DNA from: Chloroflexota bacterium
GTDB taxonomy: Bacteria; Chloroflexota; Dormibacteria; Dormibacterales; Dormibacteraceae
Direction of reading: 5' to 3'
DNA length: 52,910 nucleotides
Assembly (NCBI GenBank): GCA_005880915.1
Contig: VBIW01000050.1
Coordinates: 1-52,910 of the forward strand
The position numbers and the translations under genes were made by a program. The notes below the pieces were generated by a model. The model was not told the DNA's origin. It ran no database searches and saw only the letters and a list, made by a program, of their open reading frames with translations. Of this stretch, positions 42,945-51,832 are shown piece by piece. The first letter of the stretch is position 1, and each line of letters begins with the position of its first letter.

Positions 42945-44114
42945 TCAGCCGCCGACTCGCAGCACCAGTCCCAGGGCGTAGGTGATGCCGCCGACGATCA
43001 CGCCCGCCAGTGTCATCTCCAGCCCGGCGGACCACCACGTGCGCAGCGTGAACAACGCCTTCGACGCGCCGACCAGGAAGTGCGCGATCAGGGACACGAC
43101 GGCGGCAGTGATCACTCCACTGGTGCCGCGCAGCCAGAAGAACGGCATCACCGGCACCATGGCCCCGATGAAGGTGCTGACGCCCGCAGCGATCGCCGCC
43201 TGCACTGGCCGGCCGGTCGCCTCGGTGCCACCCAGCTCTTCGGGCGCGTGCAGCTTCAACATCGCGTCCGGGTTGTGGGCAAGCTGCTCGGCGAGCCGGT
43301 CAGCGGTGTCCTTGTCGATGCCCTTGAGCTGGTAAAAGAGCGATACCTCTTCCTTTTCTTCGTCGGGATGCTCGACGATCTCCTGCCGCTCGCGCTCGAC
43401 GTTGGCTGCGGCGACCTCGCTCTCCGAGCGTTCGGCCAGGAATGCCCCCGTGGCCATCGAGAGGCCCGAGGCGATGGCCCCGAACAGGCCGGCGGTAAGC
43501 ACGAAGCTGGATCCGCCGGTCGCGCCGGAAACACCGGCGACGATGCCGAACACAGCGGCAAGTCCGTCGTTGGCGCCGTAGATGGCTCCTGAGATCCACC
43601 CAGCCCCGGTCCGATGCCACGACTCGCGACCCAGGATCCGGTTGAGCCGGCTCTGCACACTCGAGGGCGCCGGTTCGGTCGCGCGGTGCGCGACCTCCAT
43701 CGACTCTAGGGAGCGCGAGTGGCCCTGTTCCTCGACGCGGATCGACTCGAGCACGGCATCTGTATCTGGATCGCCGGTCGGCCTCTTGTAGCGGTCGGTG
43801 ATCTCGACCTCTTCGGCCTCCTCCATCCTCGAGATGACCGTCTCCACGGGAGCGAGGCGCGCCTGCAGACGCTGGAGAAGCGACAGCTTCACTGAAGACG
43901 GATCGGGCACCGGCCGGCCGAGCTCACGCAGGCGCTTTTCGATGCGCTCGCGGTGTGAGCCTTCAGCGTCGGCGATGGCGCGGATGATCTCCGCGCGGCG
44001 CGAGTCGCCCATGCGCTGCGCCAGGATGAGATACGTCGCCCGGGCCTGGACCTCGCCGTGCCACGCCTGGAGCAGGCGCGCGACAGCCTCGTCGGTTGAC
44101 GTCTGGCGCGCCAC
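42945..44114 (-). CDS. ferritin-like domain fused to VIT1/CCC1 transporter domain (Mn/Fe export)
   Basis: A 389-residue protein. Residues about 1-150 form a ferritin-like four-helix domain (EVQARATYLILAQRM, EIIRAIADAEGSHRERI, IRVEEQGHSRSLES) with the carboxylate/His residues of a di-iron site. Residues about 170-389 form a VIT1/CCC1 membrane domain (SGAIYGANDGLAAVFGIVAGVSGATG, then several helices). Such fusions, like MbfA of rhizobia, export iron or manganese and sense the metal with the ferritin part. GTG start at 44114. It is in the same direction as the sulfite-oxidase-like gene 17 bp away. Confidence 0.88.
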   Translation of the reverse strand: MARQTSTDEAVARLLQAWHGEVQARATYLILAQRMGDSRRAEIIRAIADAEGSHRERIEKRLRELGRPVPDPSSVKLSLLQRLQARLAPVETVISRMEEAEEVEITDRYKRPTGDPDTDAVLESIRVEEQGHSRSLESMEVAHRATEPAPSSVQSRLNRILGRESWHRTGAGWISGAIYGANDGLAAVFGIVAGVSGATGGSSFVLTAGLFGAIASGLSMATGAFLAERSESEVAAANVERERQEIVEHPDEEKEEVSLFYQLKGIDKDTADRLAEQLAHNPDAMLKLHAPEELGGTEATGRPVQAAIAAGVSTFIGAMVPVMPFFWLRGTSGVITAAVVSLIAHFLVGASKALFTLRTWWSAGLEMTLAGVIVGGITYALGLVLRVGG

Positions 44115-44130
44115 GCACTCAGGCTAAGGC

Positions 44131-45264
44131 TTAAAGCGAGTCGGCCGCCGCTTGTCTCGCCTCCGCCGCGCCGACCACCACGCGTACGCGCTGGACGGCG
44201 TTGTTCTGGACCCCTTCGAGGTTCCAGCTCGTCTCGATCGGCTGTACGTTGCCGGCCGCGTCGGATGCACGCACGCACAGCTCGAAGTCGCCCATCCGCG
44301 CTGCGTCCCACCGGATCGTCCAGCGCCGCCATGCGTACGGCGAATCGGAATCCTCGAGTGCCGCGGCAACCCAGGAAGCGCCACCGTCAGGGCTGAAATC
44401 CACACCGGTGATGGGCGCACAGCCGGACCACGCGCGGCCTTCGATGACGACGGCCGACGGATCGATGAAACGGGTGCGCGACATGAAGTCAGGCACACCG
44501 GGCGGGACCATCAGCGCGCGCGGAAGCATTCGCGTTACAGGGGCGCCCGGGTCACCGTCTTTGGTGCGGAAGTGGTAGGCGGACGCTTGCTGAAAGCCAG
44601 CAAACTCGCGATCGATCACCATGATCGAGCGCAGCCATTTGACGTGGGTCATGCCGTACCAACCCGGGACGATGAGGCGGAGCGGGAAGCCGTGCTGCGG
44701 AGGCAGCGGTAGGCCGTTGATCGCGTACACGAGGAGCACCTCGTCGCGCATCGCATCGGCAATGGAAAGACTTCGTTCGTAGAACTGGTCGACGCCGCCC
44801 TGGATGCCCCGATCGAGCCCGGTAAACACGACCTCGGCCGCACCTTCGCGCAGTCCGGCCTCGTCCAGGACCGCCGAGAGCGACGTACCGGTCCATTCCG
44901 CCGTGCCGACCGCCTCTACGAGCCACGGCTGGCTCAGCGGCCTCGGTGACAGGCGAGCGCGTCCGTTGCCCGCGCACTCGAGCGTGACGGCGAGCGTCTT
45001 CGCCGGCCGCGAGCGGATCTGATCGAGGGTCAGGCGAAGCGGTTTGCGCACGTGACCGCCGATGGCGAGCTCGAAATTTGAGGCATCGACCATTGGAATG
45101 TCGAAATGGATCAGCAGGTAGTGCAGTCCGACCGGTGTGATCGCGTAGCGCAGCGCCTCGAGCGGCATCGAATGATTGCGCACCGCGAGCTGCAGCTCTT
45201 CTGGCGTGATGTCAGGCGATTCGATCAACGTGCCTGCGGGTCTCGCCGGCGAAGCTCTCTCCAC
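44131..45264 (-). CDS. sulfite oxidase-family molybdopterin protein
   Basis: A 377-residue enzyme of the sulfite oxidase/SoxC family. The molybdenum-ligand Cys is C97 in ECAGNGR. Pterin-binding segments such as GTAEWTGTSLSAVLDEAG and the substrate-face LRLIVPGWYGMTHVKWL follow. The C-terminal about 110 residues form the Mo-co dimerisation Ig-like domain (SPDGGASWVAA...WDLEG-type end). No Tat or Sec signal is evident, so it is probably cytoplasmic. Substrate is not certain: sulfite is the classical one. GTG start at 45264; divergent from the acidic protein gene with a 17-bp gap. Confidence 0.88.
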   Translation of the reverse strand: MERASPARPAGTLIESPDITPEELQLAVRNHSMPLEALRYAITPVGLHYLLIHFDIPMVDASNFELAIGGHVRKPLRLTLDQIRSRPAKTLAVTLECAGNGRARLSPRPLSQPWLVEAVGTAEWTGTSLSAVLDEAGLREGAAEVVFTGLDRGIQGGVDQFYERSLSIADAMRDEVLLVYAINGLPLPPQHGFPLRLIVPGWYGMTHVKWLRSIMVIDREFAGFQQASAYHFRTKDGDPGAPVTRMLPRALMVPPGVPDFMSRTRFIDPSAVVIEGRAWSGCAPITGVDFSPDGGASWVAAALEDSDSPYAWRRWTIRWDAARMGDFELCVRASDAAGNVQPIETSWNLEGVQNNAVQRVRVVVGAAEARQAAADSL

Positions 45265-45281
45265 CTCGATGAGCGTAGTTT

Positions 45282-45704
45282 ATGAAGGGACCATTCATGC
45301 AGGAAAGAAGCGAGGAAGAGATCCTGAGCCGGCTGCTCGAGCTGGAGAACGACGGCCAGGCGGAGCGGCGCGCGGAGCTCAGCGGCGAGCGCTTCCTCTC
45401 GCTGCTGCACGACCCGGACAACGGCCGCAGCTATGTGCTCCGGCACGGCATGGACGAGACTGAAGGCGCGGAGATCCCTGCCGGCACGGAATTTTTCCAA
45501 TACGCGACCCCGGACGAGGCGCAGCGCGCCTTCGAACAGCTTCTCAATGAGTCGAAGCGCGCCGGCGAGCTGGTCGAGGATGACTCGACTGAGGGCATAG
45601 GAGATTTCGAGTCGAGCGGCGGCGAGGTGCGGGACCTCTTCGCGGACAGCGACGAGGATGAGCTGTCCCAGGACACTGTGATCAGCGACGAGGAGCAGCC
45701 CTAA
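45282..45704 (+). CDS. acidic hypothetical protein
   Basis: A 140-residue soluble protein rich in Glu and Asp. The middle reads FLSLLHDPDNGRSYVLRHGMDETEGAEIPAGTEFFQYATPDEAQRAFEQLL, a compact alpha/beta-looking region. The C-terminal 40 residues are very acidic and probably disordered. ATG 45282 or 45297. Divergent from the sulfite-oxidase-like gene with almost no gap. No family recognised. Confidence 0.6.
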   Translation: MKGPFMQERSEEEILSRLLELENDGQAERRAELSGERFLSLLHDPDNGRSYVLRHGMDETEGAEIPAGTEFFQYATPDEAQRAFEQLLNESKRAGELVEDDSTEGIGDFESSGGEVRDLFADSDEDELSQDTVISDEEQP

Positions 45705-45769
45705 GCTCCACAGCGTTCTCCCAGCATTCTCACAGTGTCGAATCAGGGGCGTGATCGACCATGTAAGGC

Positions 45770-46486
45770 GTGTCACGCAAAGTCTGGATCCCGATCGCAG
45801 CGGTCGCTGTGCTGGCCCTTCTTGGCGCCGGCGGCGCGTACGCCTACTTCTTCTCCGGGCTGCGGACGAGCCCGTCATCGCTTGCCCTGGCCTCACCGAG
45901 CGCGTCCCCGTCGGCTGTCTCGAGTGCCGGCGGCGCCGGCACCTGGCAGATCACGAGCGGATCGCTCGTGGGCTACAGGGTCACTGAGCAGTTCGTCGGA
46001 CAGAGCTCGACGCACGAGGCCGTCGCCCGAACCAGCGGCGTGTCGGGCCAGGTCACGATCACGCAGACGGGCACGACTTACGTGATGACGTCGGCAAAGG
46101 TCACAGCGCAGCTTGCCAGCCTGGCCAGCGTGGACCAGGTCGCGGGTTACAACGTGACCAACCGTGATCGAATCGTTTCTCAGTCCCTTGACGTCAGCGG
46201 TTATCCGACGGCCGTTTTCCAGGCTCAATCGGTGACTCTGCCGGCAGGTGTCGAGTCGGGTCAGACGATGACCGTCTCAGTCCCCGGCCAGCTCACCATC
46301 CGGGGCGTGACGAAGGATGTGACCGCCACCGTGCAGCTGCGAGTCAGTGGCACGACCGCGCAGATCGCGGGGTCGATCTCGACCAACATGACCGCCTTTG
46401 GGATCAGCCCTCCGAACATCGGCTTCACGACCGTTCAGCCGGCGGTCACGATCGAGCTCTCGCTGAATCTGTCGGAGGCTGCTTAG
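45770..46486 (+). CDS. YceI-family lipid-binding protein, membrane-anchored
   Basis: A 238-residue protein with an N-terminal membrane anchor (VWIPIAAVAVLALLGAGGAYAYFF), a Ser/Ala/Pro-rich linker and a YceI beta-barrel. The barrel spans GTWQITSGSLVGYRVTEQF through GQLTIRGVTKDVTATVQLRV and ISTNMTAFGISPPNIGFTTV. YceI proteins bind isoprenoid-type lipids in the periplasm or cell surface; the precise role is unclear. GTG at 45770 with AAGG upstream. It converges on the NIPSNAP-like gene with a 4-bp overlap. Confidence 0.87.
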   Translation: MSRKVWIPIAAVAVLALLGAGGAYAYFFSGLRTSPSSLALASPSASPSAVSSAGGAGTWQITSGSLVGYRVTEQFVGQSSTHEAVARTSGVSGQVTITQTGTTYVMTSAKVTAQLASLASVDQVAGYNVTNRDRIVSQSLDVSGYPTAVFQAQSVTLPAGVESGQTMTVSVPGQLTIRGVTKDVTATVQLRVSGTTAQIAGSISTNMTAFGISPPNIGFTTVQPAVTIELSLNLSEAA

Positions 46487-46779
46487 ACCGCCGTCATCAG
46501 ACGGGTCTGGGTCTGGGCGAGGTGTCGCGCCGGGTCAGGGTCGAGCGCCTTCCGCTCGGGGCTCTCGTAGTAGTCGGAGTTCGCCTGCTCCCATGACTTC
46601 GGCCCCTCATAGCTGATGATCCAGACGAACTGGTCCGTCCCGTCGACCGACCACGCGCCGAGGATGCGAAAGCCGTGCCGCTCGCGGAGCGGGACGATTC
46701 GCTTGCGCCACTCGTCGAGCCACTCCTCCATCTCACCTGGCCTGACTGTGTATTCGCGCACCTGCCAGGTCGTACCCAC
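46483..46779 (-). CDS. NIPSNAP-like small protein
   Basis: A 98-residue ferredoxin-like-fold protein with the NIPSNAP pattern: VREYTVRPGEMEEWLDEWRKRIVPLRERHGFRILGAWSV and QFVWIISYEGPKSWEQAN. GTG at 46779 lies 6 bp after the htpX stop, so it is probably co-transcribed with htpX. A longer in-frame reading from 47175 runs through htpX in another frame and is rejected. Function unknown. Confidence 0.75.
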   Translation of the reverse strand: MGTTWQVREYTVRPGEMEEWLDEWRKRIVPLRERHGFRILGAWSVDGTDQFVWIISYEGPKSWEQANSDYYESPERKALDPDPARHLAQTQTRLMTAV

Positions 46780-46784
46780 CCTGG

Positions 46785-47657
46785 TCAGGAGGCGCGCCGC
46801 ATGCCGCCAGCCATCGCCTCGAGGCGGCGGATCCGCTCCTCGAGAGGCGGGTGCGTGCTGAAGAGGCCCGCCAGGCTCTGCCCGCCGAGCGGATTCACGA
46901 TGTAGAGGTGGGCGAATGCCGGTTGGGCGGTCTGCGAAGGTATGACCTGCGTGGCGCGCTCGAGCTTGCGCAGCGCAGATGCAAGCGCAAGCGGGTCGCC
47001 TGAGACTTCGGCTCCGGTGTGGTCCGCCTCGTACTCGCGCGACCGGGAGACCGCGAGCTGGATCAGAAGGGCCGCGATCGGCGCCAGGAAGATCATGAGC
47101 AATCCGACGATGGCTCCGCCGGCGCCCTGGTCGCGCTCGTCGCGACTGCCGTAGCCGCCGAACATCAGCCCCCACTGGGCGATGTTGGCGAGGAGGGTGA
47201 TCGCGCCGGCCAGCACAGCGACGACCGAGCTGATCAGAATGTCGCGGTTCTTGACATGGCCAAACTCGTGGGCCAGGACGCCATAGAGCTCCTCTTCGTC
47301 AAGGATCCGGAGCAGCCCTTCATTGACGCAGATCGCCGCGTGCGAGGGATTGCGGCCGGTGGCGAACGCATTGGGCGAGGGGTCCGGGCTGACATAGACC
47401 CGCGGCGTGGGTACGCGATACTGGGCCGCGAGCCGGTTGGCCAGGCGGTAGAGCATCGGCGCTTGGGCCGGAGTGACCTCCTGCGCCTGGGCCGAAGCGA
47501 GGGCGATCCGGTCGCTGAACCAGTAGGCGGCGCCGTTCATGACCACGGCCAGTCCGAGCGCCCAGTAGATCCCGCCGGGAATCGGTAGAAAGTGGCCGAG
47601 CAGCACCAGCAGGACGGTCATGGCAACCATCAGGAAGGCGGTTTTCAGCTGGTTCAT
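46785..47657 (-). CDS. htpX: HtpX-like M48 zinc metalloprotease
   Basis: A 290-residue membrane metalloprotease with two N-terminal helices (residues about 7-25 and 30-47) and the zinc-binding HEFGH motif near residue 137. The PRVYVSPDPSPNAFATGRNPSHA segment precedes it. A further pair of helices and a SREYEADHTGAE segment, giving the third zinc ligand, follow. HtpX degrades misfolded membrane proteins. ATG at 47657. It is followed by the small NIPSNAP-like gene. Confidence 0.92.
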   Translation of the reverse strand: MNQLKTAFLMVAMTVLLVLLGHFLPIPGGIYWALGLAVVMNGAAYWFSDRIALASAQAQEVTPAQAPMLYRLANRLAAQYRVPTPRVYVSPDPSPNAFATGRNPSHAAICVNEGLLRILDEEELYGVLAHEFGHVKNRDILISSVVAVLAGAITLLANIAQWGLMFGGYGSRDERDQGAGGAIVGLLMIFLAPIAALLIQLAVSRSREYEADHTGAEVSGDPLALASALRKLERATQVIPSQTAQPAFAHLYIVNPLGGQSLAGLFSTHPPLEERIRRLEAMAGGMRRAS

Positions 47658-47672
47658 ATCGTGATTCTTCCC

Positions 47673-47702
47673 GGCCGGGGAGCCGTTAAACGGCTCCCGG
47701 CC
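47673..47702 (-). terminator. long GC hairpin between the BNR gene and htpX
   Basis: GGCCGGGGAGCCG (47673-47685) and CGGCTCCCGGCC (47691-47702) form a 12-bp stem with one bulged G and a 5-nt loop. It lies 9 bp after the stop of the minus-strand BNR gene and 16 bp before htpX. It probably acts as a terminator without a good T tract, or as an mRNA-stabilising hairpin. Confidence 0.5.
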
Positions 47703-47711
47703 AGGCCGCTA

Positions 47712-49301
47712 TTACTTGATGCTGCTCCCTGACGTCTGATTCGCTGCCCGCAGCTTGTTCACGGTGTTGTCGTCGGCGTACGCGATATGCGCGAAGCCCT
47801 TCGGATCGATGTCCTCTGAGATGAAATCAAGCAGGTTTCGATTCGAGCTCTGAGCGACGCAGAAGATGCCCAGGTTGCAGATATCTCCGACGTGCATGGG
47901 CGTGGCGGTGATCTGAGTCACGCTCCAGGTGGCGCTCGCCGGCCCCAGGCCGAGGTTGAGAGACTGCGCAGCGTAGAGGTTCCAGCTGCACGCGGGCGGA
48001 TAGGTGGTCGGGTTGCCGTTCGCGGGTCCGGGTCCGGCGCATCCCCCTGGGTCCGCCTTGCCCAATGCATCCGTGGGCACGATCTCGGTCGTGCGCAGGT
48101 ATGCGACATCGACCTTGCCCGGCTCGCCCGCCGCGATCGCCGGGAAGAAATGCGTCCCCCTCTCAGTCGGCGCATTGACGCGGTATGCCCGGGCCGCGCT
48201 GCCCGGAATCAAACCGCCCCCGCCATCCCACGTGAGCCCGCCGTTGCTCGACCAGACCACATACATGTCGTACTCGCACGACGTGTCGGACTGGACGGTG
48301 CCTGCTGTGGATTCCGCGGAGCACGTGGCCGGGTTCGAGCTCAGGTTGATTGTGAACCCGAAGTAAGGGTTGCCGGCCTTGTCGAGCGTGAAGCCGACAA
48401 ACGGCGTCGAGGCGTCGTGGCCGAAGCCGGCGTCGAACGCTTGCTGCGGCGTCCACGTGAGGCCCTTGTCGTCCGAGTAAGAGATCCAGAGCGTGTGGAA
48501 CGACTGCAGCATCGTCACGTTACAACCGGTGGCGTTCTGGGCGAGGTCCGCCGCGATCCATGCGACAAAGATCCGTCCCGCATGCGGCGTCCCAGGAGGA
48601 GCGATGCCGACGCCGGCCGGTACGGTGTTGCAGAACGTGTAGCCCTGCGCGACCAGCGTACCCGCCACCGCGCCAGGTTTGACCGCCGGGCTTGCGAGGA
48701 CCTCCTGTGGTGCGCCGAAGGTCGCCCCGCCGTCGTGCGATATGTTGACCCAGATCTGGCTCGGGCCGTAAAAGTCGTGGTACATCAGGACGACTTCAGC
48801 CTGCAATGTTGAGGTGGCGGGCGGAAGGATCGAGGCAGCCACCCAGTCACGGTCGACGCCGAAGGGGCTGCAGCTGGTGGCGCATTGAGGAATCGCTCCC
48901 GCGCCGTGAGCCCAAGTCGTCCCGTGGTCGACAGACTTCCAGACGTCGGCTTGCAGCGGGGCGACACCCTGGCTGCCCGCGAGGTTACACAGGTATACGG
49001 AGTTCGCCTGGTCTGTGGCAATGCAGTCGTCACCGCTGTTCGGATCGGCAGTGGTCACCTGCCGCCAGGCCGATCCGTGGTCGGTCGAGGTGTAGGTGAT
49101 CGTTCCTCCGCTAGGCGTCGTGTCGTAGAGCTGGCCCGCGTTATCCGAGACGATCGATGGCTCGCCGCCGTAGGCGCCTACATTGGCGACGCTGTAGCCG
49201 GGCGGGTTGGCCGCCAACGTCCCGGGCGAGAGGCCGACCTCCGCGGCGACTACTGAAGCGACGCCGGCGCAAGCCAGCAAGACGCGACGTCCATTATTCA
49301 T
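47712..49301 (-). CDS. secreted BNR/Asp-box repeat protein
   Basis: A 529-residue exported protein with an N-terminal signal region (RRVLLACAGVASVVAAEVGLSPGTLAA). About five Asp-box-like motifs (TSTDHGSAW, KSVDHGTTW, ISHDGGATF, YSDDKGLTW, SSNGGLTW) indicate a beta-propeller as in exo-sialidases. Many Cys, in at least five pairs (for example DDCIATD, QCATSCSPF, CNTVP), suggest extracellular disulfides. It is related in type to the protein at 13298-15862 but not a close copy. ATG at 49301 follows GGGGGGT at 7 nt, preferred over GTG 49310. Catalysis unproven. Confidence 0.75.
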   Translation of the reverse strand: MNNGRRVLLACAGVASVVAAEVGLSPGTLAANPPGYSVANVGAYGGEPSIVSDNAGQLYDTTPSGGTITYTSTDHGSAWRQVTTADPNSGDDCIATDQANSVYLCNLAGSQGVAPLQADVWKSVDHGTTWAHGAGAIPQCATSCSPFGVDRDWVAASILPPATSTLQAEVVLMYHDFYGPSQIWVNISHDGGATFGAPQEVLASPAVKPGAVAGTLVAQGYTFCNTVPAGVGIAPPGTPHAGRIFVAWIAADLAQNATGCNVTMLQSFHTLWISYSDDKGLTWTPQQAFDAGFGHDASTPFVGFTLDKAGNPYFGFTINLSSNPATCSAESTAGTVQSDTSCEYDMYVVWSSNGGLTWDGGGGLIPGSAARAYRVNAPTERGTHFFPAIAAGEPGKVDVAYLRTTEIVPTDALGKADPGGCAGPGPANGNPTTYPPACSWNLYAAQSLNLGLGPASATWSVTQITATPMHVGDICNLGIFCVAQSSNRNLLDFISEDIDPKGFAHIAYADDNTVNKLRAANQTSGSSIK

Positions 49302-49322
49302 ATTGCGCACCCCCCAAAGTTT

Positions 49323-49340
49323 CGGGTTCTACGGAACCCG
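49323..49340. repeat. perfect inverted repeat in the 5' leader of the BNR gene
   Basis: CGGGTTC-tacg-GAACCCG has 7-bp perfect arms and lies between the methyltransferase stop and the BNR start. It may end the upstream transcript or serve as an operator. No T tract follows. Confidence 0.45.
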
Positions 49341-49365
49341 CACAGCCATGCTCAACGTAGCACGC

Positions 49366-49983
49366 TCAGGGTTTTCTCCAGAAGAGCGTGTAGCGGAAGT
49401 AGAGCCGCCTTCTCAGCTCGACTCCAGGCAGCTGCGTGCGCGCGGCGTGGCTGATCTCGCCGAAGGTCATGTCCGGGTCGATCTCCCTGGCTGTGGTCTG
49501 CCACCAACCCCGCCGGAGCCGAGCAATTCGTGAGATCGGCACGGACACCGCGCTGAACGCGTAGTCGACCGGCGAGCGATTGAGCGCGAGCCCCACCACG
49601 GCAAGCACGCCGCCGCGGCGAAGCAAAGACGCGGAGCGATTGATCACAGTTTCGAACGGCATGTGATGAATCACCGCGACAGCGGCTATGAAATCGAAGT
49701 CTTCCAGGGGCAGCGGATAGGTCAGGAAGTCACCGGCGACATAGGTGATGTTGTCGCGCGCGGCGTTCTGCCGCGCAATCGCAATCACCTCGGGCGACCT
49801 GTCGATGCCGATCACGTGGTTGGCTCGGGCCGCCAGCTTCGGCGTCAACGGTCCCTCCCCACAGCCGGCGTCCAGCGCCCGATCGCACGGCACAGGCATG
49901 CGATCGAGGAGCCAGGGATGGAACTGCAGGTTGTGGCTCCACGGAGCGCGGGCGCTACGAGTGAGTTCGGATTCCGAGCTCAT
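49366..49983 (-). CDS. class I SAM-dependent methyltransferase
   Basis: A 205-residue methyltransferase. Motif I is LDAGCGEGPLTPKLA (about residues 37-51), the acidic residue ending strand 2 is in VIGIDRSPEVI, motif II/III is near NITYVAGDFLTYPLP, and IHHMPFETVINRSASLLRRGGVLAVVGL follows. The acceptor substrate is unknown. The gene overlaps the HAD phosphatase by 29 bp in the same direction, so the two are probably co-transcribed. Confidence 0.85.
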   Translation of the reverse strand: MSSESELTRSARAPWSHNLQFHPWLLDRMPVPCDRALDAGCGEGPLTPKLAARANHVIGIDRSPEVIAIARQNAARDNITYVAGDFLTYPLPLEDFDFIAAVAVIHHMPFETVINRSASLLRRGGVLAVVGLALNRSPVDYAFSAVSVPISRIARLRRGWWQTTAREIDPDMTFGEISHAARTQLPGVELRRRLYFRYTLFWRKP

Positions 49984-50674
49984 CGATGTGGTTCAGGAGG
50001 TCCTGCGGATCGTCATAGACGCGGTACGCGCCGGCGCTTTCGAGCTCCTCGCGCCCATAGCCTCCGGACAGCACGCCGACACCCAGTGCATGCGCTCGCT
50101 GGGCGGCGAGCTGGTCCCAGACGCTATCCCCGACGACAAAGCTATCCGCGATCGGCTTGCCCAGCGCTTCGGCCGCGGCCAGAAACAGATCTGGGTTTGG
50201 TTTTGCATACGCGACCTGGTCGCGCGTGATCACCGGCACGTGCGGGTCGACCCGAAGAAGCGCCAGAGATCTGCGAGCAGTGGCGTCGCTGCCGCTGGTG
50301 GCGATTGCCCAGGGCACGCCCTGGGCGGTGAGCATATCCAGCAGCTGCTGCGCGCCAGGGAGGGGTTTCACCTCACCAAGACGCCGGCTGTAGGCGCCGG
50401 CGTGCAGGTCGCGAAGGCGGTCTGCGTCCGCGGCCGTCAGGGCGCGCCCCGTTTCTCGAACTAGGGCGCGCAGAAAAAGACCGCCGCTCATACCGATGCG
50501 CCGGTGGATGCGCCAGATCGAGAGCGGGATGCCGAACGTCTCGAGCACTTCCCGCCACGCAAGGACGTGCTGATAGACGCTGTCGAGCAGCGTGCCGTCG
50601 AGATCGAAGAGCATCGCCGGACTGCCAGTGTGGACGCGCGCGTCCGCGTCACCGGGCCGGGTGGCCGGTCGCAT
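49955..50674 (-). CDS. HAD-superfamily phosphatase
   Basis: A 239-residue HAD hydrolase of the phosphoglycolate/beta-phosphoglucomutase-like subfamily. The nucleophile is Asp24 in LFDLDGTLLDS, with the acid-base Asp26. The Ser/Thr motif is in AIATSGSDATARRS, the Lys is in YAKPNPDLF, and the acidic pair is in GDSVWDQLAAQRA. The cap domain lies between them. ATG at 50674 is 6 nt after TACAGT on the same strand, a leaderless arrangement; ATG at codon 21 is an alternative. Divergent from the site-2 protease. Confidence 0.85.
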   Translation of the reverse strand: MRPATRPGDADARVHTGSPAMLFDLDGTLLDSVYQHVLAWREVLETFGIPLSIWRIHRRIGMSGGLFLRALVRETGRALTAADADRLRDLHAGAYSRRLGEVKPLPGAQQLLDMLTAQGVPWAIATSGSDATARRSLALLRVDPHVPVITRDQVAYAKPNPDLFLAAAEALGKPIADSFVVGDSVWDQLAAQRAHALGVGVLSGGYGREELESAGAYRVYDDPQDLLNHIDELGIRTHS

Positions 50675-50680
50675 CAGCTA

Positions 50681-50690
50681 ACTGTAGACT
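50681..50690. promoter_or_regulatory. overlapping divergent -10 elements
   Basis: ACTGTAGACT contains TAGACT (50685-50690, plus strand, 8 nt before the GTG of the protease) and TACAGT (50686-50681, minus strand, 6 nt before the ATG of the HAD gene). The two -10 hexamers overlap by 2 bp, so the two promoters should compete. The -35 boxes are not clear. Confidence 0.4.
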
Positions 50691-50698
50691 CGCTAAAC

Positions 50699-51832
50699 GT
50701 GACCCCCAGCATCAAGCTCGGGCGGTTGTTCGGCATCGAGATCGGCTTCAACTGGAGCTTGATCTTCATTTTCGCCCTGGTCACGTGGACGCTGGCGACG
50801 GCGGTTCTTCCGGCCAACGCCGCCGGCCACGCGGCGCTCGTGTACTGGCTCGTCGGCGGAGCCGGCGCCGTTCTTTTCTATGTGTCGCTCCTGGCACACG
50901 AGCTCTCGCACGCGCTGGTCGCCACAAGCCACGGGGTGAAGGTGGCGGGCATCACGCTCTGGCTCTTCGGCGGAGTGTCGAGGCTCGAAGGTGAGCCCGC
51001 GAGCGCCCGCTCCGAAGGACTCATCGCCGGCGTTGGGCCGCTGACCAGCCTGGTCATTGCCGCAATCTCGGTTGGATTGTTCTACCTGACGTCCGGCAAC
51101 GACCTGGTGTCCGGGCTTTTCGGTTGGCTCGCCTTCGTCAACCTTGCGCTGGCGCTCTTCAACCTGGTGCCGGCGTTTCCGCTCGACGGAGGGCGGCTGC
51201 TGAGCTCGCTCTTGTGGTGGCGGTCGGGAAGCCGGCAGCGAGGCGTACACAACGCCGTCCGAGTGGGCCGTGTGTTTGCGTACTTGATGATCGCGGCCGG
51301 CGTCCTCGAGGTACTGCTCGGGGCCGTCTTCAACGGAGTCTGGATTGCAATCCTTGGCTGGTTCCTGCTGTCCGCAGGTGCCTCGGAGGAGGCCGGCTCG
51401 ACGATCCGGACTCTGCTGCGCGCTGTGCCGGTCTCGGCCGCGATGACTTCCCCAGTGGTGACTTTGCCGGACTGGGTCACGGTCGAGCAGTTCTTGGGAT
51501 CGATTGCGCCGGACCACAGCTTTACGACCTATCCCGTCCACGACCCCTCAGGCAAGCTGACCGGTGTCGTCAGGCTGTCCGACCTGGTCCGCGTTCCCAG
51601 CGCAGACCGCGGCAACAAACACCTGGTCGATTGCGCACGCCTCATCTCCGAGGTGCCGGTGAGCAATCCACGGGAGGACCTCGCGGCGCTCATTCAGCGG
51701 GTTGGCGCCGGCCTCGAGCAGCGGGTGCTGGTCTTCGACAATGGACAGCTCGTCGGCATCATCTCCCCCGCCGACGTGGCGCGCGCACTCACGGTCAGGC
51801 AGGCCCGCACGGGCCCACGCCAGACGGCATAG
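50699..51832 (+). CDS. site-2 protease (M50) family membrane metalloprotease with CBS domains
   Basis: A 377-residue intramembrane protease. The zinc motif H67-E-L-S-H71 lies in a transmembrane helix, and the third ligand Asp is in NLVPAFPLDGGRLL. About six hydrophobic helices are followed by a C-terminal pair of CBS domains (from VSAAMTSPVVTLPDWVTVEQFL to GIISPADVARALT) that likely bind an adenosine ligand. This resembles the Rip3/M50-CBS group, which cuts membrane-bound regulators. GTG at 50699 is the last start before the domain and fits the leaderless arrangement. Confidence 0.88.
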   Translation: MTPSIKLGRLFGIEIGFNWSLIFIFALVTWTLATAVLPANAAGHAALVYWLVGGAGAVLFYVSLLAHELSHALVATSHGVKVAGITLWLFGGVSRLEGEPASARSEGLIAGVGPLTSLVIAAISVGLFYLTSGNDLVSGLFGWLAFVNLALALFNLVPAFPLDGGRLLSSLLWWRSGSRQRGVHNAVRVGRVFAYLMIAAGVLEVLLGAVFNGVWIAILGWFLLSAGASEEAGSTIRTLLRAVPVSAAMTSPVVTLPDWVTVEQFLGSIAPDHSFTTYPVHDPSGKLTGVVRLSDLVRVPSADRGNKHLVDCARLISEVPVSNPREDLAALIQRVGAGLEQRVLVFDNGQLVGIISPADVARALTVRQARTGPRQTA

